From: Cheilinus undulatus
Lineage: Eukaryota > Chordata > Actinopteri > Labriformes > Labridae
Assembly (NCBI RefSeq): GCF_018320785.1
Contig: NC_054869.1
Span: forward strand, 16,440,698-16,504,697
Length of the DNA stretch: 64,000 nucleotides
Direction: 5' to 3'
Part shown: one piece after another, positions 1 through 18,947 of the stretch
Numbering within the stretch: the stretch's first letter is position 1
How the letters are laid out: every line of letters begins with the position of its first letter
Notes under the pieces: model-generated
The model's input: only the letters and a program-made list of their open reading frames with translations
The model's database searches: none
Told to the model about the DNA's origin: nothing
Made by a program: the position numbers and the translations under genes

Positions 1-736
1 TGCTTAAAGTACTTTCAAAATAATCAAAATGCTTTTCTTATATGTTATTATATATATTAGATCTAATTATTGTAATTCTAGCGATGAGTGAAAGGTGTAT
101 TAAATTTAAGATTTTATAAACTGTTAAAATGAAAGGTTTGATCTGAAGAGCATTAAAATGTACAGTTTAGTCAAAGTTAGACAAGAAAAACTATTTGGAA
201 GCATTGATAGCCTGTTCAGTGCAAGAGGAGTTAGTTTAAACATTTTTGAATAGACTGAATGTGTGGCAATTAGGACTTTCAGTTGTGTAAAGGACGTATT
301 GTCCACCCATGTATTTTTTTGTCCAAAATTTTTTTTTAAAAAGTGTAAAGTCTCGTCTCGTCTCGTGTCTCATCGACCCAGATCTTGTTGTCTTGTGAGA
401 TAAGAGTCTCGTCACACCCCTTAACAACTACGCAGATACATAAAAACAGCAACAGCAAGGCAGACATAAAAGGCCATTGAAGGCCAGTATATGAATTTTG
501 TTTGAACGCATGCATAAAGAAGTTACGCCTGTTTCCTTACTGTTTACTTATATGCTTTATTCGGATTTTTAGAGATATTCTCTGAATCATTAACAACACT
601 GAGATAGCATTTTATTCACTTACCAACTTAAGCACACTTTTTATCTCTTAAAAGCATTGTTTCAGGCACCGACACTGTTTAAAAAGTATAGATTTAGCAC
701 CAGTTTTTATATATGTATTAAAAACAAACATAATAC

Positions 737-1301
737 TAGGGCTGGGTATTGTTAAAAACCTCACGATTCAATTTGATTTAGATTCTTTAGGTTGTGATTC
801 GATTCGATATCGATTCGATTTGATATTGATTTAAATACTTCAGTGTCGATTCAGTAAGAAGTAGAAATACACAAATAACCTGTTGACAATTTTTCAGTAA
901 TTATTTTCATGCCCATGTGAACGTTTTTGGTATGTCACCTCACATTTTTGAGCAATAAAACATCTGAAAATAAAAATTTGCACAATAATAACTTATTTGT
1001 GCATATGGAGTACAAAAGTAAAAAACATGACAGTCCTGTATAAACACTGAAAAAGTAAAGTGCATGTAAACTTAAATACTATTTCTGTCCTCCTGGAAAT
1101 TGTGATAAACCTCACATAACATGGTTATGGTTGGTTGTTGTTTGGCCGAGTGCGGCCTCCGTCCATACAACACAAATCACACGCACAGCGACCCCCACTG
1201 GCCAGGAGGTGAATTGATTCAGAGGATTTGCTGAATCGATATTGAATTAGAGGAGGAAATATTGCGATGCATCGATTAATCGATATTTTTACCCACCCCT
1301 A
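737..1301. mobile_element. hAT-type MITE with intact 8-bp target duplication
   Basis: A 565-bp element bounded by imperfect 12-bp terminal inverted repeats, TAGGGCTGGGTA at the left and the complement of TAGGGGTGGGTA at the right. It is flanked on both sides by the same 8 bp, CATAATAC (729-736 and 1302-1309). The interior is rich in CGATTCGAT-like words and has no coding capacity. An 8-bp duplication with short TIRs is typical of the hAT superfamily. Confidence 0.88.
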
Positions 1302-1430
1302 CATAATACCAAAGCCTACTTTTAGCATTGCATATTTTAGCAGGCCACTATTGACCTACTGAGTCATGCCTCTTTATCACCTTATTTAAAAACATTTTAT
1401 AATGTACTGTATTAAAGCAGTACACAGTTT

Positions 1431-2275
1431 GTTTTTTTTTTAAATAATTTTATTTACTTTTCCAAGCAACAAAAATTACACAGACGACAACAGAAATATA
1501 TAATTATCATAAAAACAACCCAAACAAGAAAGGAAACAAACAAACAAAAACAAAACAAAACAACACACAAACAAAAAACAGAACCAACAAAACCATTACA
1601 CAAAAATAAGTAAATATGCAACACAGAAATACAACAGACCCACATGAAAAACAAAAAAGCTCAACTTCCTCCTTTCATGTCCTTTATCATAACTTTAATC
1701 ACTATAATCCCTATAATCCAACAAATTAATATACTAATCTCTCTGAACAACTCATATAAATATTCCATATATCAGGCATTGCTATTGATTCAACCCACTA
1801 AAAATAAATAAATAAACTAAAAATAAATAAATAAATACTCCATCATCAGCACAGACAATTCATCCACCCACAGGGAGTACCGAAATGCTATACTAGTAAG
1901 ACACAGACTACTTATTTGTTAAATGTATAACTTTATGAGTTCAGCACTTGTATTATTTTTCCCCATATGTTCTCAAATTGAGTCACTTTGTTTTTTTCAA
2001 TGGCAATAAGCTTTTCCATATTCAAATAATAAGACAATTCATTTTTCCAGTGATTAAGGGATGGAGGATATGTAGATTTCCATTGTTTTAAAATAAGTCT
2101 CTTTAATATCAACGAGGAAAGGAGAATGATCCATTTTTGTGGAAATTGCACACTATTGTTTGAAACGTCTTGTAAGATACAAAGTGATGGGTGGAAATTA
2201 AGCTTCGTACCGTACACAGTTTTAATTCCTTTGTGTCATTACACATTTCTGCATTATAAAGCCCTTTTTAAAAAT
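1431..2275 (-). mobile_element. L1-type LINE 3' end, truncated
   Basis: On the minus strand an open stretch at 2217-1933 resembles the extreme C terminus of L1 ORF2: a WKS-PPSLNHW segment, then YYLNMEKL, then FENIWGKI before the stop. The 3'UTR follows, and a short A run (T run on the plus strand at 1432-1441) marks the poly(A) end. The 5' part is missing. Recognition is from the family pattern, not a search. Confidence 0.7.
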
Positions 2276-2299
2276 TCCTGTTTTTACACTGGTTCACAT

Positions 2300-2715
2300 T
2301 GGTTCCGTACGGCTTCGAGAAAATTCTGGTCCACCATCCGGTGTCTCAAGAAGGGTAAGCAGTGCACTGTCAACACCTTGTATGGTGGGGATGGTGCGTC
2401 TTCCGATGAGAAGGAGAGTCTTGGAGCTTGGTTATGGGCTGTCCTATCTCTGGGGCTAAGGCTGCCGAGTTGGTCAAAAAGCTCCTCGGTGGCAGGGCCC
2501 GGGGGATGGATGAGATCCACCCTGAGTTCCTCAAGGCTCTGGATGTTGTGGGGCTGTCTTGGTTGACATGCCTTTGCAACATCGCGTGGACATCAGGGAC
2601 AGTGCCCCTGAACTGGCAGACTGGGGTGGTGGTTCCCCTCTTTAAGAAGGGGACTGGAGGGTGTGTTCCAACTATAGGGGGGTCACACTTCTCAGCGCCT
2701 TGTTAAGAGCTGGTT
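2300..2715 (+). mobile_element. Non-LTR retrotransposon fragment (reverse transcriptase N-terminal part)
   Basis: Frames at 2284-2566 and 2428-2706 together read as the start of a fish LINE reverse transcriptase domain. Visible motifs are GRARGMDEIHPEFLKALD, the WLTCLCNIAW block, TSGTVPLNWQTGVVVPLFKK, and then a frame break in the expected NYRGI region. Frameshifts make it a dead copy. Similar motifs in other fragments (4193-4706, 26812-27291, 50590-50985) suggest one family; I do not assign a clade. Confidence 0.75.
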
Positions 2716-4192
2716 TGCCGACCGACTTTAACTCCAAAAGAAGAAGGCATATGATCTACCTTGAGGCAGATACGGCACTATGCTAACGTTGTAGCGATGT
2801 TTTATCGTAAAAAAGGTTTAAATAAAGAAAAACAGTTTCCTACAGAGATTGAAGGGCCTTTAATGGGTGAAAGTGTGTAGAACTCTGAGATTACAAGCAG
2901 CCTGCACCACGCACTCATACGAGACAGTGGTCAGTTTATGTCTGCAGACTTCAGGGGATTTTATAAACTTCCCTGAAGAGAGACACGCTTCATTATTCAA
3001 GCCTTGCTCAGGTGCTTTCTCCCTCTCTCTCTCTCTCTCTCTCTTCTGCGTGCACATGTCATGCATTTAATTAACGATTTAAATTCAGCGCCCACACATC
3101 TTTGTTTCAGCATATTTTTTTCAAATCCTTTGGCACCCAGAAGCATTTCATAAGACCACATTTTGATGATTAGATGCTAGTTAAATAGAAACATTATTGC
3201 TACTAACAGTGACTGAGACAGAGAGAGCAAAGAGGTCAAAGTTCACCTTCATACAGTCAGGATTCAACAGATCACAGATGCAGCTTTACCCTAAAACCTG
3301 TTCCCAGGTCCAGATATGGTGTTAAAATCACGGTGGATCAAACAAAAATGTGGTTGCAAAAATTAAAAGTGAACACCATTGGAGAAATAGATCAAATTTC
3401 TGGAATGTAAAAGTCCAGCTTCCAGAAATCAACACACCATTGTGTGGATAATGGAGATTTATTTCTTACTAGAACGTGAAATATTACACTAATGCTCGAA
3501 GTAGAGGAAGTTAAAATAGGTAAGTGTCTCTTTACCTTAATGACAAAATGAAAAATAAAATTAAACTACAATATAAGAAATAAAGAATTAGCAGCCAGAA
3601 TTTCCTGGGAGATGATCCCTAAACCTCAGTTATGGCATAACTAATGGAATTATTTAACTTCCTTTCCTTTCAACTTTAATAAATGTAAATTGCCATCAGA
3701 ACTATTTTAGATATTTTGTTTAAATAACCTTTTAATACCTATTTTTAACATACAAGTAGTCCATTTAAGGGACCCGCCATATTTTATCATTTGTTTGGTA
3801 CTATTTCTCTTGAAAAAAGCAAAAGGGATTGATTTAAAAAAATGCAATATTTGTTATTAGAGTACTCGATTAATCATCAGAAGAATCAGTAGAGTACCTG
3901 ATTACAAAAAGAACTGATAACTGCAGCCCTGATACCCACAACATGCGGGGAACAAGAAATTTGCTGATAATACTGGCACTACACAATTAAAACACAACAC
4001 TTTGAGCAAACACAATGCCAGTCAGGAACATAAAATGTGTATTCATCAGTAATACAGTGAAAACGAGAGGAGACATTATTTATTTCGCAAGTCGACAGTG
4101 TGCGCCCCTAAATTTTCTGCTTGTGCCCCTAAAATTTTAAGTTAGGGGCCACTGTGCTCCTAGTAAAAAAAAAAGTTAGTCTGGAGCCCTGT

Positions 4193-4706
4193 CTCAGGGT
4201 CTTGTTCACGAGTGAGGGAAGACTGGAGCGGGAGATGGAGAGCCGGATCGGTGCAGCGTCAGCAGTGAAGGTCACGAACTGTGGGTTTTGACCGAAAGAA
4301 CAAGATCATGGATACAGGCGGCCGAAATGAGTTTCCTCCGCAGAGTGTCTGGGAATTTCTTAGAGATAGGGTGAGAAGCACGGCCATCCAGGAGGGACTC
4401 GGAGTAGAGCTGCTGCTCCTCCACGTCGAGAGCAGCCAGATGAGGTGGCTCGGGCATATGGTCTGGATGCCTCCTGGACGCCTCCCTGGTGAGGTGTTTC
4501 TGGCAGGTCCCACTGGGAGGAGGCCCCGGGGAAGACCCAGGACATGCTGGAGAGACTATGTCTCTCGGCTGGTCTGGGAACGCCCTGGGATCCCTGGGAA
4601 GAGCTGGACAAAGTGGCCGGGGAGAGGGAAGTCTGGACTTCCCTGCTTAGGCTGCTGTCCCTGCGACCCGACCTCGGATAAGCCGAAGAAGATGGATGGA
4701 TGGATA
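4193..4706 (+). mobile_element. LINE 3'-terminal fragment with GATG tail
   Basis: The plus-strand frame gives the C-terminal domain common in fish LINE polyproteins: SVWEFLRDRVRSTAIQEGLG, LLLLHVESSQMRWLGHMVWM, PPGRLPGEVFLAGPTGRRPR, then the conserved WRDYVSRL block. The element ends in a short GATGGATGGATG microsatellite tail at about 4691-4706, normal for the 3' end of this family. The reverse transcriptase part is absent, so it is 5'-truncated. Confidence 0.8.
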
Positions 4707-4952
4707 CATTGGTTTACACCAACTCTCTTCAGCTTCTCATCTCCTTTCAAACAATGTCAGGATCAGTTTGGTAATAAGATGTTCTTCTACTACGCCATGA
4801 ATTGGAAATAGTTCTTTGTTTAATACATATAACATAGCTGATAGGTAAACATAATTGTTAATGTTATTGTGTTATTCAAAAACAGTTGTCAAGATTTAAA
4901 GAAGTTACTTTAGAAATAAACCCATTCGAGTTTTTTTTCTCTCAACAAAAAC

Positions 4953-5010
4953 ATCCTTCACCCTAGTGAAGGGTGAAGGATTTTCTTGGTCACTTTTCTG
5001 ACCAAGAAAA
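4953..5010. repeat. Two abutting perfect 12-bp hairpins
   Basis: The first stem is ATCCTTCACCCT (4953-4964) with its exact complement at 4970-4981, around a 5-base loop. The second is TTTTCTTGGTCA (4981-4992) with its exact complement at 4999-5010, around a 6-base loop. The stems share one base, so they abut directly. They lie 224 bp before the first visible dpysl2 exon. Confidence 0.85.
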
Positions 5011-5233
5011 GTGAAATATGGACACAAGCCCTTTTTATTTGTGAAAATGTTTTTCAATGAATGCTTAGGGTAAAAACACTTTTCATAGACCATGAAGCAG
5101 TAACTGAATGTTTTTGCTTTGCAATTTTTATCTTTTTTGATTTCATGTTTCTCCTCCGTTCTGGGTTTTTCCCCTCTTTTGCACTCTTTGTTCCACCTTT
5201 GGCTGTTTTCTCTCATAAGTTTTCTATCTTCAG

Positions 5234-12357
<7,124 letters not shown>

Positions 12358-14090
12358 GCTCTTTTTGATAACTGAGCTGGGGGGATGCAGGACAACTGGG
12401 GACCAGAGGCCACTTTTCCTGCTGTTACATCACATCTGGTCACCTCTGACTCCCCCTGCACCCCACAAGCACTCCCTCCATCCATTCTTACTCTCACACC
12501 ACCACTTTGTCACCTCATGAAAAAACCCTCGCTCCATTTTTTTCATCTTTCCTGCCATATTCCATTTTGAAGGAAGAATCATGTGAATTGAAGCAGATTT
12601 TTTTTGCTGTTTATGCCCAGTTTTATTTTAATGAAATGGATTTGTTTACATTTTTGTATAATTGTCGCTGCATATGAATGAGCTGTTTATTTGCCCTCTT
12701 TGCTCAGAAAGTTTTATGAGCGGGCATTTGAGAGACTCCATTTTTCTTAACGCATTGTTCATTTGTCAGATATAAGTTTGAATGTGCTGGTGGTCCCTTT
12801 ACTGTACCACCTTCAGTAATCTTTGTTTTAACACTGCTACACTACAAGATTGTTGTTTAAATGTAGAAATGTTACTAAAAACTCATGAAACTTCAGAACT
12901 TATGGTTTCCTCTTGTCAGAACAGCTCAATTTATCAGAAGTTTGCAGTATCTTTTTTTGTGTCGGTAGTTTCTGCAGCTGAACAGTTCACCTCGGTCTTC
13001 CTTTTTATGTTGTAGTTGCACTTTTTAAAGATTGATGTTTTATGTTTTTGTCATGATCAAGTCATGTTGGAAAGTGCTGAAAGGGAAAAATGCTTTTAAG
13101 GGTTCTCATTTTCACTCATTTAGCTTAGCTTTGAATATGATGGAAGAAAGCTTTCACGGAAAAATGTCAAAGAAACACAAAGCTTTCATTTCATTCATTA
13201 TTTTGTTTTTTTCTCATATCATTAAAGAGGCTGTGAAGGCAACAAGCTTCTACTAATCTGACAAGTGTATATTGTTACAAAAAAACAGACGAAGAAGAAG
13301 CTAGGTGGGCGTTTTGCCGACACCCTCTCTGCACCCGGTGCTATGAGCATTGCTGCACATGTGCAGATGATGTCTAACTCCACAGCCATCATGTCACATT
13401 TACCAAGTTTTGACACAATTTGTTTTGCACCTGCAGCAATCCAAACATAAAAACAAATGTATGTAAGCTTGCAACTTTTTCTTTGTAATGGATATATCTG
13501 TATGTTTTCATTGAACTGAAATACTTGCCTGCCTGTTCTGTAAGATATTGATAGCACACTGTATTTATGAAGGCTCTTGAAAAGAAGTGAGACCATGATC
13601 TTTGAGACCTGATGAAAAATCTCTCGGTATATTAATGAAACCCGTCACAGCGTGCTCATGATGTGTCCACTGTACTCGGTGTTAGTGTTGTGAATGAACT
13701 ACCAGATATCCAGTTTTTCTTCTCTTACCCTCCAACCCTGCACCCGCCCCGACACGAGATACACTTGAGGAAGTAAAAGTCACCAAACAGACAGGTTTTC
13801 AGTTTCAACTGTGAAATACTGGATTCTTTCTTCCTCATTGCCTTGTCAAGTGTAGGTTTTGTATGACGATAATGTGAAGTGATAAACATACGGGGAAGTT
13901 TCTTGGTAATGGTTATTGATTGTGATGTTGAGCACTGTTGTTGCCCCTCTCCCAGCAGGTGTGATACTCTCTCAGTCTGTATGTTTTGTAGGATATCAGG
14001 GTTTTTTGGGGGGGAAATCATCGGTCCTGTCAGCATTTGACCCTATCTGTGTTGACTTCAGTGGATTAAAATGATAAAAAAAAATTAGGC
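12358..14090 (+). other. dpysl2: dpysl2 3' untranslated region
   Basis: This follows the TAA stop with no further exon. AT-rich and free of recognisable transposons, unlike the flanking introns, which fits a retained long 3'UTR. An ATTAAA polyadenylation signal lies at 14065-14070, before an A-rich stretch. An earlier ATTAAA near 13220 could give a shorter form. The end point is inferred. Confidence 0.6.
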
Positions 14091-14537
14091 CTGTGGCGTT
14101 GATTTTTTTTCAAGTATACATATAATGATTAAGTGGTTTGTAATATCCTAATTTGTAATTATTTCAGGTAAAATGGGGGGATTCTCATACCATTCTACTT
14201 ATTTTATTGTATTTATAGCAGGTTTCCTTTAAAGTTTTATTCCTTGTTTAGCTGAATACTTATTATATTTTCACATGTGCAAAATGATTTACTTTTATAC
14301 TGTAAAGCATTAAGTACAAGCATTAGTGATTAAGTCCCAAATTCAACTCTTCTACTTCATATGAAAGCAAAATATTTTACGTCTTAACAGCTGCAGAAAA
14401 AGACTTCCTTTGCAGGCTCCTGTTTCACAAGAAAAGCCTCAGAAAATCATCCATAAGCAATAAAAATGTTAACACCTTTTTTTCCTCTTTTAAGAAGCAG
14501 AAATAAAATATTTACATTTTCAGTACCTGCAAAAATA

Positions 14538-15859
14538 CAGTGCTTATAAAATACATACACCCCCTTGGATGTTTCACCCCTACTGATTTTATAAATCAAA
14601 TCATGGTCAATGTGGGAATGTTCAGCACCTTGAAAATTTTTGTGTCCATCCCCTGACTTAAATTTATCATTGACCCTTTGTCTGAGTTGCTTGGAGTGTT
14701 CTGTTGTCTTCATGGTGTAATGGTAGCCAGAATACTGATTAACCAGTGACTGGATCCCCCAGACTCATGTCTTATATTACAATCACTTGGGACACATTCA
14801 CTGTGTGACTACTAGCACCAGTTGGCTGGACCTCTTTTGAATTAAGTCAGTCGCTCTAAAGCAGGGGTGTCAAACTCCCGGCCCGGGGCCCAAATCCTGC
14901 CCGTGGTACAGTTACACCCAGCCAGCAAAATCATGTCATATTACTATTATAACTGGCCCTAAATTATGAGGTCAGCTGGTTTCCGCCAGTATAAAAATGT
15001 TAACTTCACCTTGATATGAAATATCCTTAAGTCATAAAAATGTGAAAAAAGAGTGAAAAAAAATAGATAAAAATAAATGTGGGAACACAAATTCATTTGT
15101 GTTTTCATTTCATAATTTTAATTTTGCATTGTACAATTATGACTTCAATCTATTGTTTGAACTTTTGACTTGATTGCCTATTTTGACATTTTCAATGTAT
15201 AATTTCTTTTTTTATCTCATATTTTAAATTTGTCAATTTATTATTTTCACCTTTTATTTCAAATTTTGACCTTTTCAATGTACTATTTTGACCTTTATAT
15301 CATATTTTGACCCTTCAGTTGCACCATTTTCAATTTAAAGCCATATTTTTGCCTTGAAGACATGATTGTGACGTGCTTTTTAGATATTTGCCTTTTAAAA
15401 GCATTATTTTAACATCTAATTTTGTGTTTTGACCTTTTTAACAAATAAGTTTGACTTTTATCTCAGATTTTGAGGCTTAATGTATCATTTTGACTTTTTA
15501 AATCTCAATATCTTTTATGATAATTGCTCATTTTTCCCTATAATTTATTACTGGGGAAAAATGAGGATGACAGTTTGGTTAAATGTGGACCCTGTTAGGC
15601 CCCTTAGCTTAGACCCTCGTTCAGAATCCGGCCCCTTCTGTGACTGAGTTTGACACCCCTGCTCTAAAGGGGGTGAATTTCTATGCAGTCACTTATTATA
15701 CATTACATATTTTTATTTAATTGACATTACTTTGTAGAAATCTGTTTTCACTTAAATATTAAAGGGTTTTTCTGTCATTTTTCCATGTTGACCATTATTA
15801 ATTCATAAAATCAATAAAGGGTAAAACATCCAAGGGGGTGAATACTTTTTATAGGCGCT
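14538..15859. mobile_element. Tc1/mariner-type non-autonomous element
   Basis: Long imperfect terminal inverted repeats. The left end carries ACACCCCCTTGGATGTTT and GATTTTAT; the right end carries their complements AAACATCCAAGGGGGTGAAT and ATAAAATC. TA dinucleotides sit at both outer edges. The interior is split by a hAT MITE at 14862-15661. No transposase frame survives. Confidence 0.75.
14862..15661. mobile_element. hAT-type MITE nested in a Tc1-type element
   Basis: An 800-bp element with perfect 16-bp terminal inverted repeats (CAGGGGTGTCAAACTC at the left, its complement at the right). An exact 8-bp target duplication CTCTAAAG flanks it at 14854-14861 and 15662-15669. The interior is full of short TTTTGACCTTTT-like words and has no coding capacity. 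The exact duplication shows it inserted into the host Tc1-type element. Confidence 0.93.
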
Positions 15860-17130
15860 AGAGTTTCTTATTTCTCACCACTGGAGGATAGAAGATAGAG
15901 CATATGCAGAGATTCTCCAGAGAGACACTAGGTGGAGCTACAGAGCTGGACGAGCAGCCTCATCTACACATCAGCACTTTGCTGTTCCAGCTCCTTGGAC
16001 TTTTCACCCACAGGGACGCTTCCAGTAAAATGAACCGAGCTAGACACCGTCACAGTGGCTGCACACATCAACAACAGCTCTGTGATTAGCGAGACCCCCC
16101 TCCCCTCCGCTGGCTGTTTGACAGTCGTCCAATTAGGATGGAGCATGATGAGTGCTTTGATTAAACAGGAGAGGGGGAATCCTGTAATGTCAACATCTTC
16201 AGCGGCTGCTGCTGCTGCTGCTGATGAGAGTTTTCAGAGAGGAGTGAAAAGGCATCAGGAAAGATTTAACAAAGCTGAGCCCTCGTGGGAAAAGTGTGCA
16301 AACATGAGTCACCAGATGTACTTGCTATGCCTACAACACACTGGAGCACGGACTCAGCTATTATAAGAACACAATCCTTCCTAGAATTGATTTTTCTACA
16401 CCAAGGGATCGTCATGAACATAAATTTAGCTGTGTAAGAATTTGTGATATCATTTGTTCTTCTGTGGGGTCAAGGATTGGAGTCACTGTAGCTTCATGTT
16501 CATCTTTTGGAGCTGTGGTTGTCACAGACCATCATGGCACTACTGAGAAATCACAGCCCATATTTCTAAAAATTGTCAAATGTCACGTTGCAATTTGGAA
16601 ATAATTGAGCATACAGGAATCATCATTACAGAAACCGTAAGCGTATATTTTTATTTTGCTGTTTCCCATGATTGCATGTCAACTTTAGCTGTTTTCTAGA
16701 GATCTTGAGAAATTAACACATAAGCCATAGGACAACCAGCTTCAGTATTCCAAGATAATAAGATAGATAAGCCAAATTCTTAAGAAAACAACCAAAATGT
16801 AGTCATTATCACAGCAAAACAGTCAAATAAAACATATGGATGAGTTTCAACTTCTGTACATCATGAACTTTCTTCCACATTTTTGTTTTCCAGGCACATA
16901 TTTGCGAGAATCGCTACACAACCCGCTTTATGGTCTGGACCCACCAGTTGAGAACTGAGAAAACCTACATTTTATTAAAAAGCATAAAAATTGGAGAGCT
17001 TAATTAAAATCAGGCCATGATGATGAAACATGTGGGGGTTGCTCTTCCTTTGTTCTGTCTATATCTGACTCCTACAAGGCTCCAGATCTAATTATAATAG
17101 GCATAAGAGCTATTGCATTTATAGGGATTA
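15860..17130. other. Intergenic sequence without recognisable gene
   Basis: Lies between two Tc1-type elements downstream of dpysl2. A short CTG run (about 16205-16223) falls in a 103-codon frame with no family resemblance. I see no exon, tRNA or transposon here. Confidence 0.5.
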
Positions 17131-18947
17131 TACACAGTGCTTTCAGAAAGTATTCATATCCTCTTCACTTTTTCAGTTTTTTTTTTTTTTTATGTTGCAG
17201 CCTTATGCTACAATCATTTAATTTCATTTTCAGTTAGAAACACTCTTGTCGTACATTTAACCATTTTATTGCAAAATGGAAAAACACTTTTCCTTGGTGG
17301 AGAAGCCTCTGCTTAAAAGATGCTCCTGGGTTAGTCAAGCAGCACGCTTTGACTTTCCAGGAAATAGAAACCCCCATATGGGTGGATACATTTATGACAA
17401 TGCATGTTGATTACAATAAAATTAGTTCAAGAGCAATGAATCCACAGTTGCATGAATCTGAATAGGAGTGTGCAACGGCTTTATGCTATAAAGGAGGAGG
17501 CTGGGGTGGAGGAGGTTAAGCTTTGCCAGCAGCAGCAGCATTGTGCATCAGCATTAACACAAGCAGGGATTCGTGAGAAGTTTGTCATGTTTGAATAAAA
17601 TGATAAGAGAGAAGTATGATTGGCTGTGGGAGCAGAGATGTGACAACTAGGATCAGCTGACTGTCAGCTGTGTATGATTACCCTGTCCTGCAATAACTAA
17701 TGCTAGGCTTCATTTGTCTCTCCTTAATCACTCAGGACCTCAATGACAAAGTGAAACCAGAATTTTAGAGTTTTTTTGCAAATGTATTCTAAAGAAACAA
17801 CTAAAAATATCTCATTGACTTAAGTATTCAGACCCTTTCCCTAGTACTTAGTTGAAGCACCATTGGCTGAAATTACAGCCTCGAGTCTTTTTAAATATGA
17901 TGCAACAAATGTTGCACAGGGATTGGGGGATTTTCTGTCATTCTTCTTTGCAAATCCCCTCCAGCTCAGTCAGGTTGGATGGAGACTTTTGGGGACAGCC
18001 ATTTTCAGGTCTCTGCAGAGATGTTCCTAGGGTTCACGTCAGGGCTGTAGCTGTGCCACTCTAGGACAGTTGTCCCTAAGCCAATGATCATCAACTGGCA
18101 GCCTGCATCGGCCCCCCGCCACATCTTCTCATCTGGCCCCCAGAACATTATTTAATTCAGAAATATGTAGAGGAAAAAACTGGTTTTGAAGTCTGGCCCT
18201 GAAAGCATCCATCAAGGAAAACCTGGCCCTTGTACAAATGTAGTTGATGACCCCTGACCTAAGTCATTCCTGCTTAGGGTCATTGTCATTTTGGAAGGTA
18301 AGCCTTCAGCCCAGTCTGAGGTCCTGAGAGCTGCACAACAGGTTTTCATTGAGGATATCGCTGTACTTTGCTCTATTCAGCTTTCTTCAACCCTGACCAG
18401 TCTGCCAGTCCCTGCTGCTGAAAAAACACCCCCATAACATGATGCTGCCACCACCATTCTTCACTGTTGGACTGGCAGGTGATGAGCAGTGCCTGGTTTC
18501 CTCAAGATGTAACGTTTAGAAGGCCAGACAGTTCCGTCTTGGTTTCATCAGACAAGAGAATCTTGTTTCTTACAGTCTGAGAATCATTCAGGTGCTCTTT
18601 TGCAAACTCCAGGTGGACTTTCATGTGTTTTGCACTGAGGGGAGTCTTCCATCTAGCCACTCTGCCATAAGGCCCATATCAGTGGAGGGCTGCCGTGATG
18701 GTTGTTGTGCCATTTCAAGTGTTGTTGCAAAGGGTCTGGATACTTACAGTATGCGATATTTCAGTTTTTTTCCTTTTTAATAGATTTGCACAAATTTCTA
18801 AAATTCTGTTTTCACTTTGTCATTATGGGGTATTAAGTGCACATTAGTGAGAGAGAAAAAAATGAACTGAAACAATTGTAGCATCAGGCTGCAACATAAA
18901 GAAAAGAATAAAGTGAAGGGGTCTGAATACTTTCTGAATGCACTGTA
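17131..18947 (-). mobile_element. Degenerate Tc1-like transposon with insertions
   Basis: Terminal inverted repeats begin TACACAGTGC then TTTCAGAAAGTATTC at the left, and the complement of TACAGTGCATTCAGAAAGTA at the right, with TA at each end. On the minus strand, between about 18780 and 17860, decayed transposase is readable, including a GTAHHLP segment, then SCYGGVFSAAGTGRLVRVE and SDILNENLL. Stops and frameshifts make it dead. A MITE sits at 18082-18256. About 17290-17750 does not fit Tc1 and may be a second, unidentified insert. Confidence 0.75.
18082..18256. mobile_element. Short MITE nested in Tc1-like element
   Basis: A 175-bp insert with imperfect inverted ends (CAATGATCATCAACT at the left; the complement of CAGGGGTCATCAACT at the right). 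Flanks CCCTAAGC and ACCTAAGT agree at six of eight positions, as expected of an aged 8-bp target duplication. Probably hAT-type. Confidence 0.7.

Larger units (their letters stand above)
1..5233 (+). other. Probable dpysl2 intron upstream of the first visible exon
   Basis: I searched for the preceding CRMP2 exon and found none. The stretch holds a hAT-type MITE (737-1301), an L1 3' end (1431-2275), two LINE fragments (2300-2715 and 4193-4706), MITE-end fragments near 3850-3935 and 4070-4191, and a CT microsatellite at 3021-3045. The acceptor of the first visible exon ends at 5233. Nothing supportable lies in 1-720 or 2720-3840 beyond AT-rich sequence. That the next exon lies further left is an inference. 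Confidence 0.6.

Noticed and set aside
2860-3070. Frames open on both strands over the CT microsatellite
   Set aside because: Low-complexity (CT)n keeps both strands open; no gene evidence.
16055-16366. 103-codon frame with an alanine run
   Set aside because: The alanine run is a short CTG/GCT microsatellite and the rest has no resemblance to a known protein; no promoter or splice signals.
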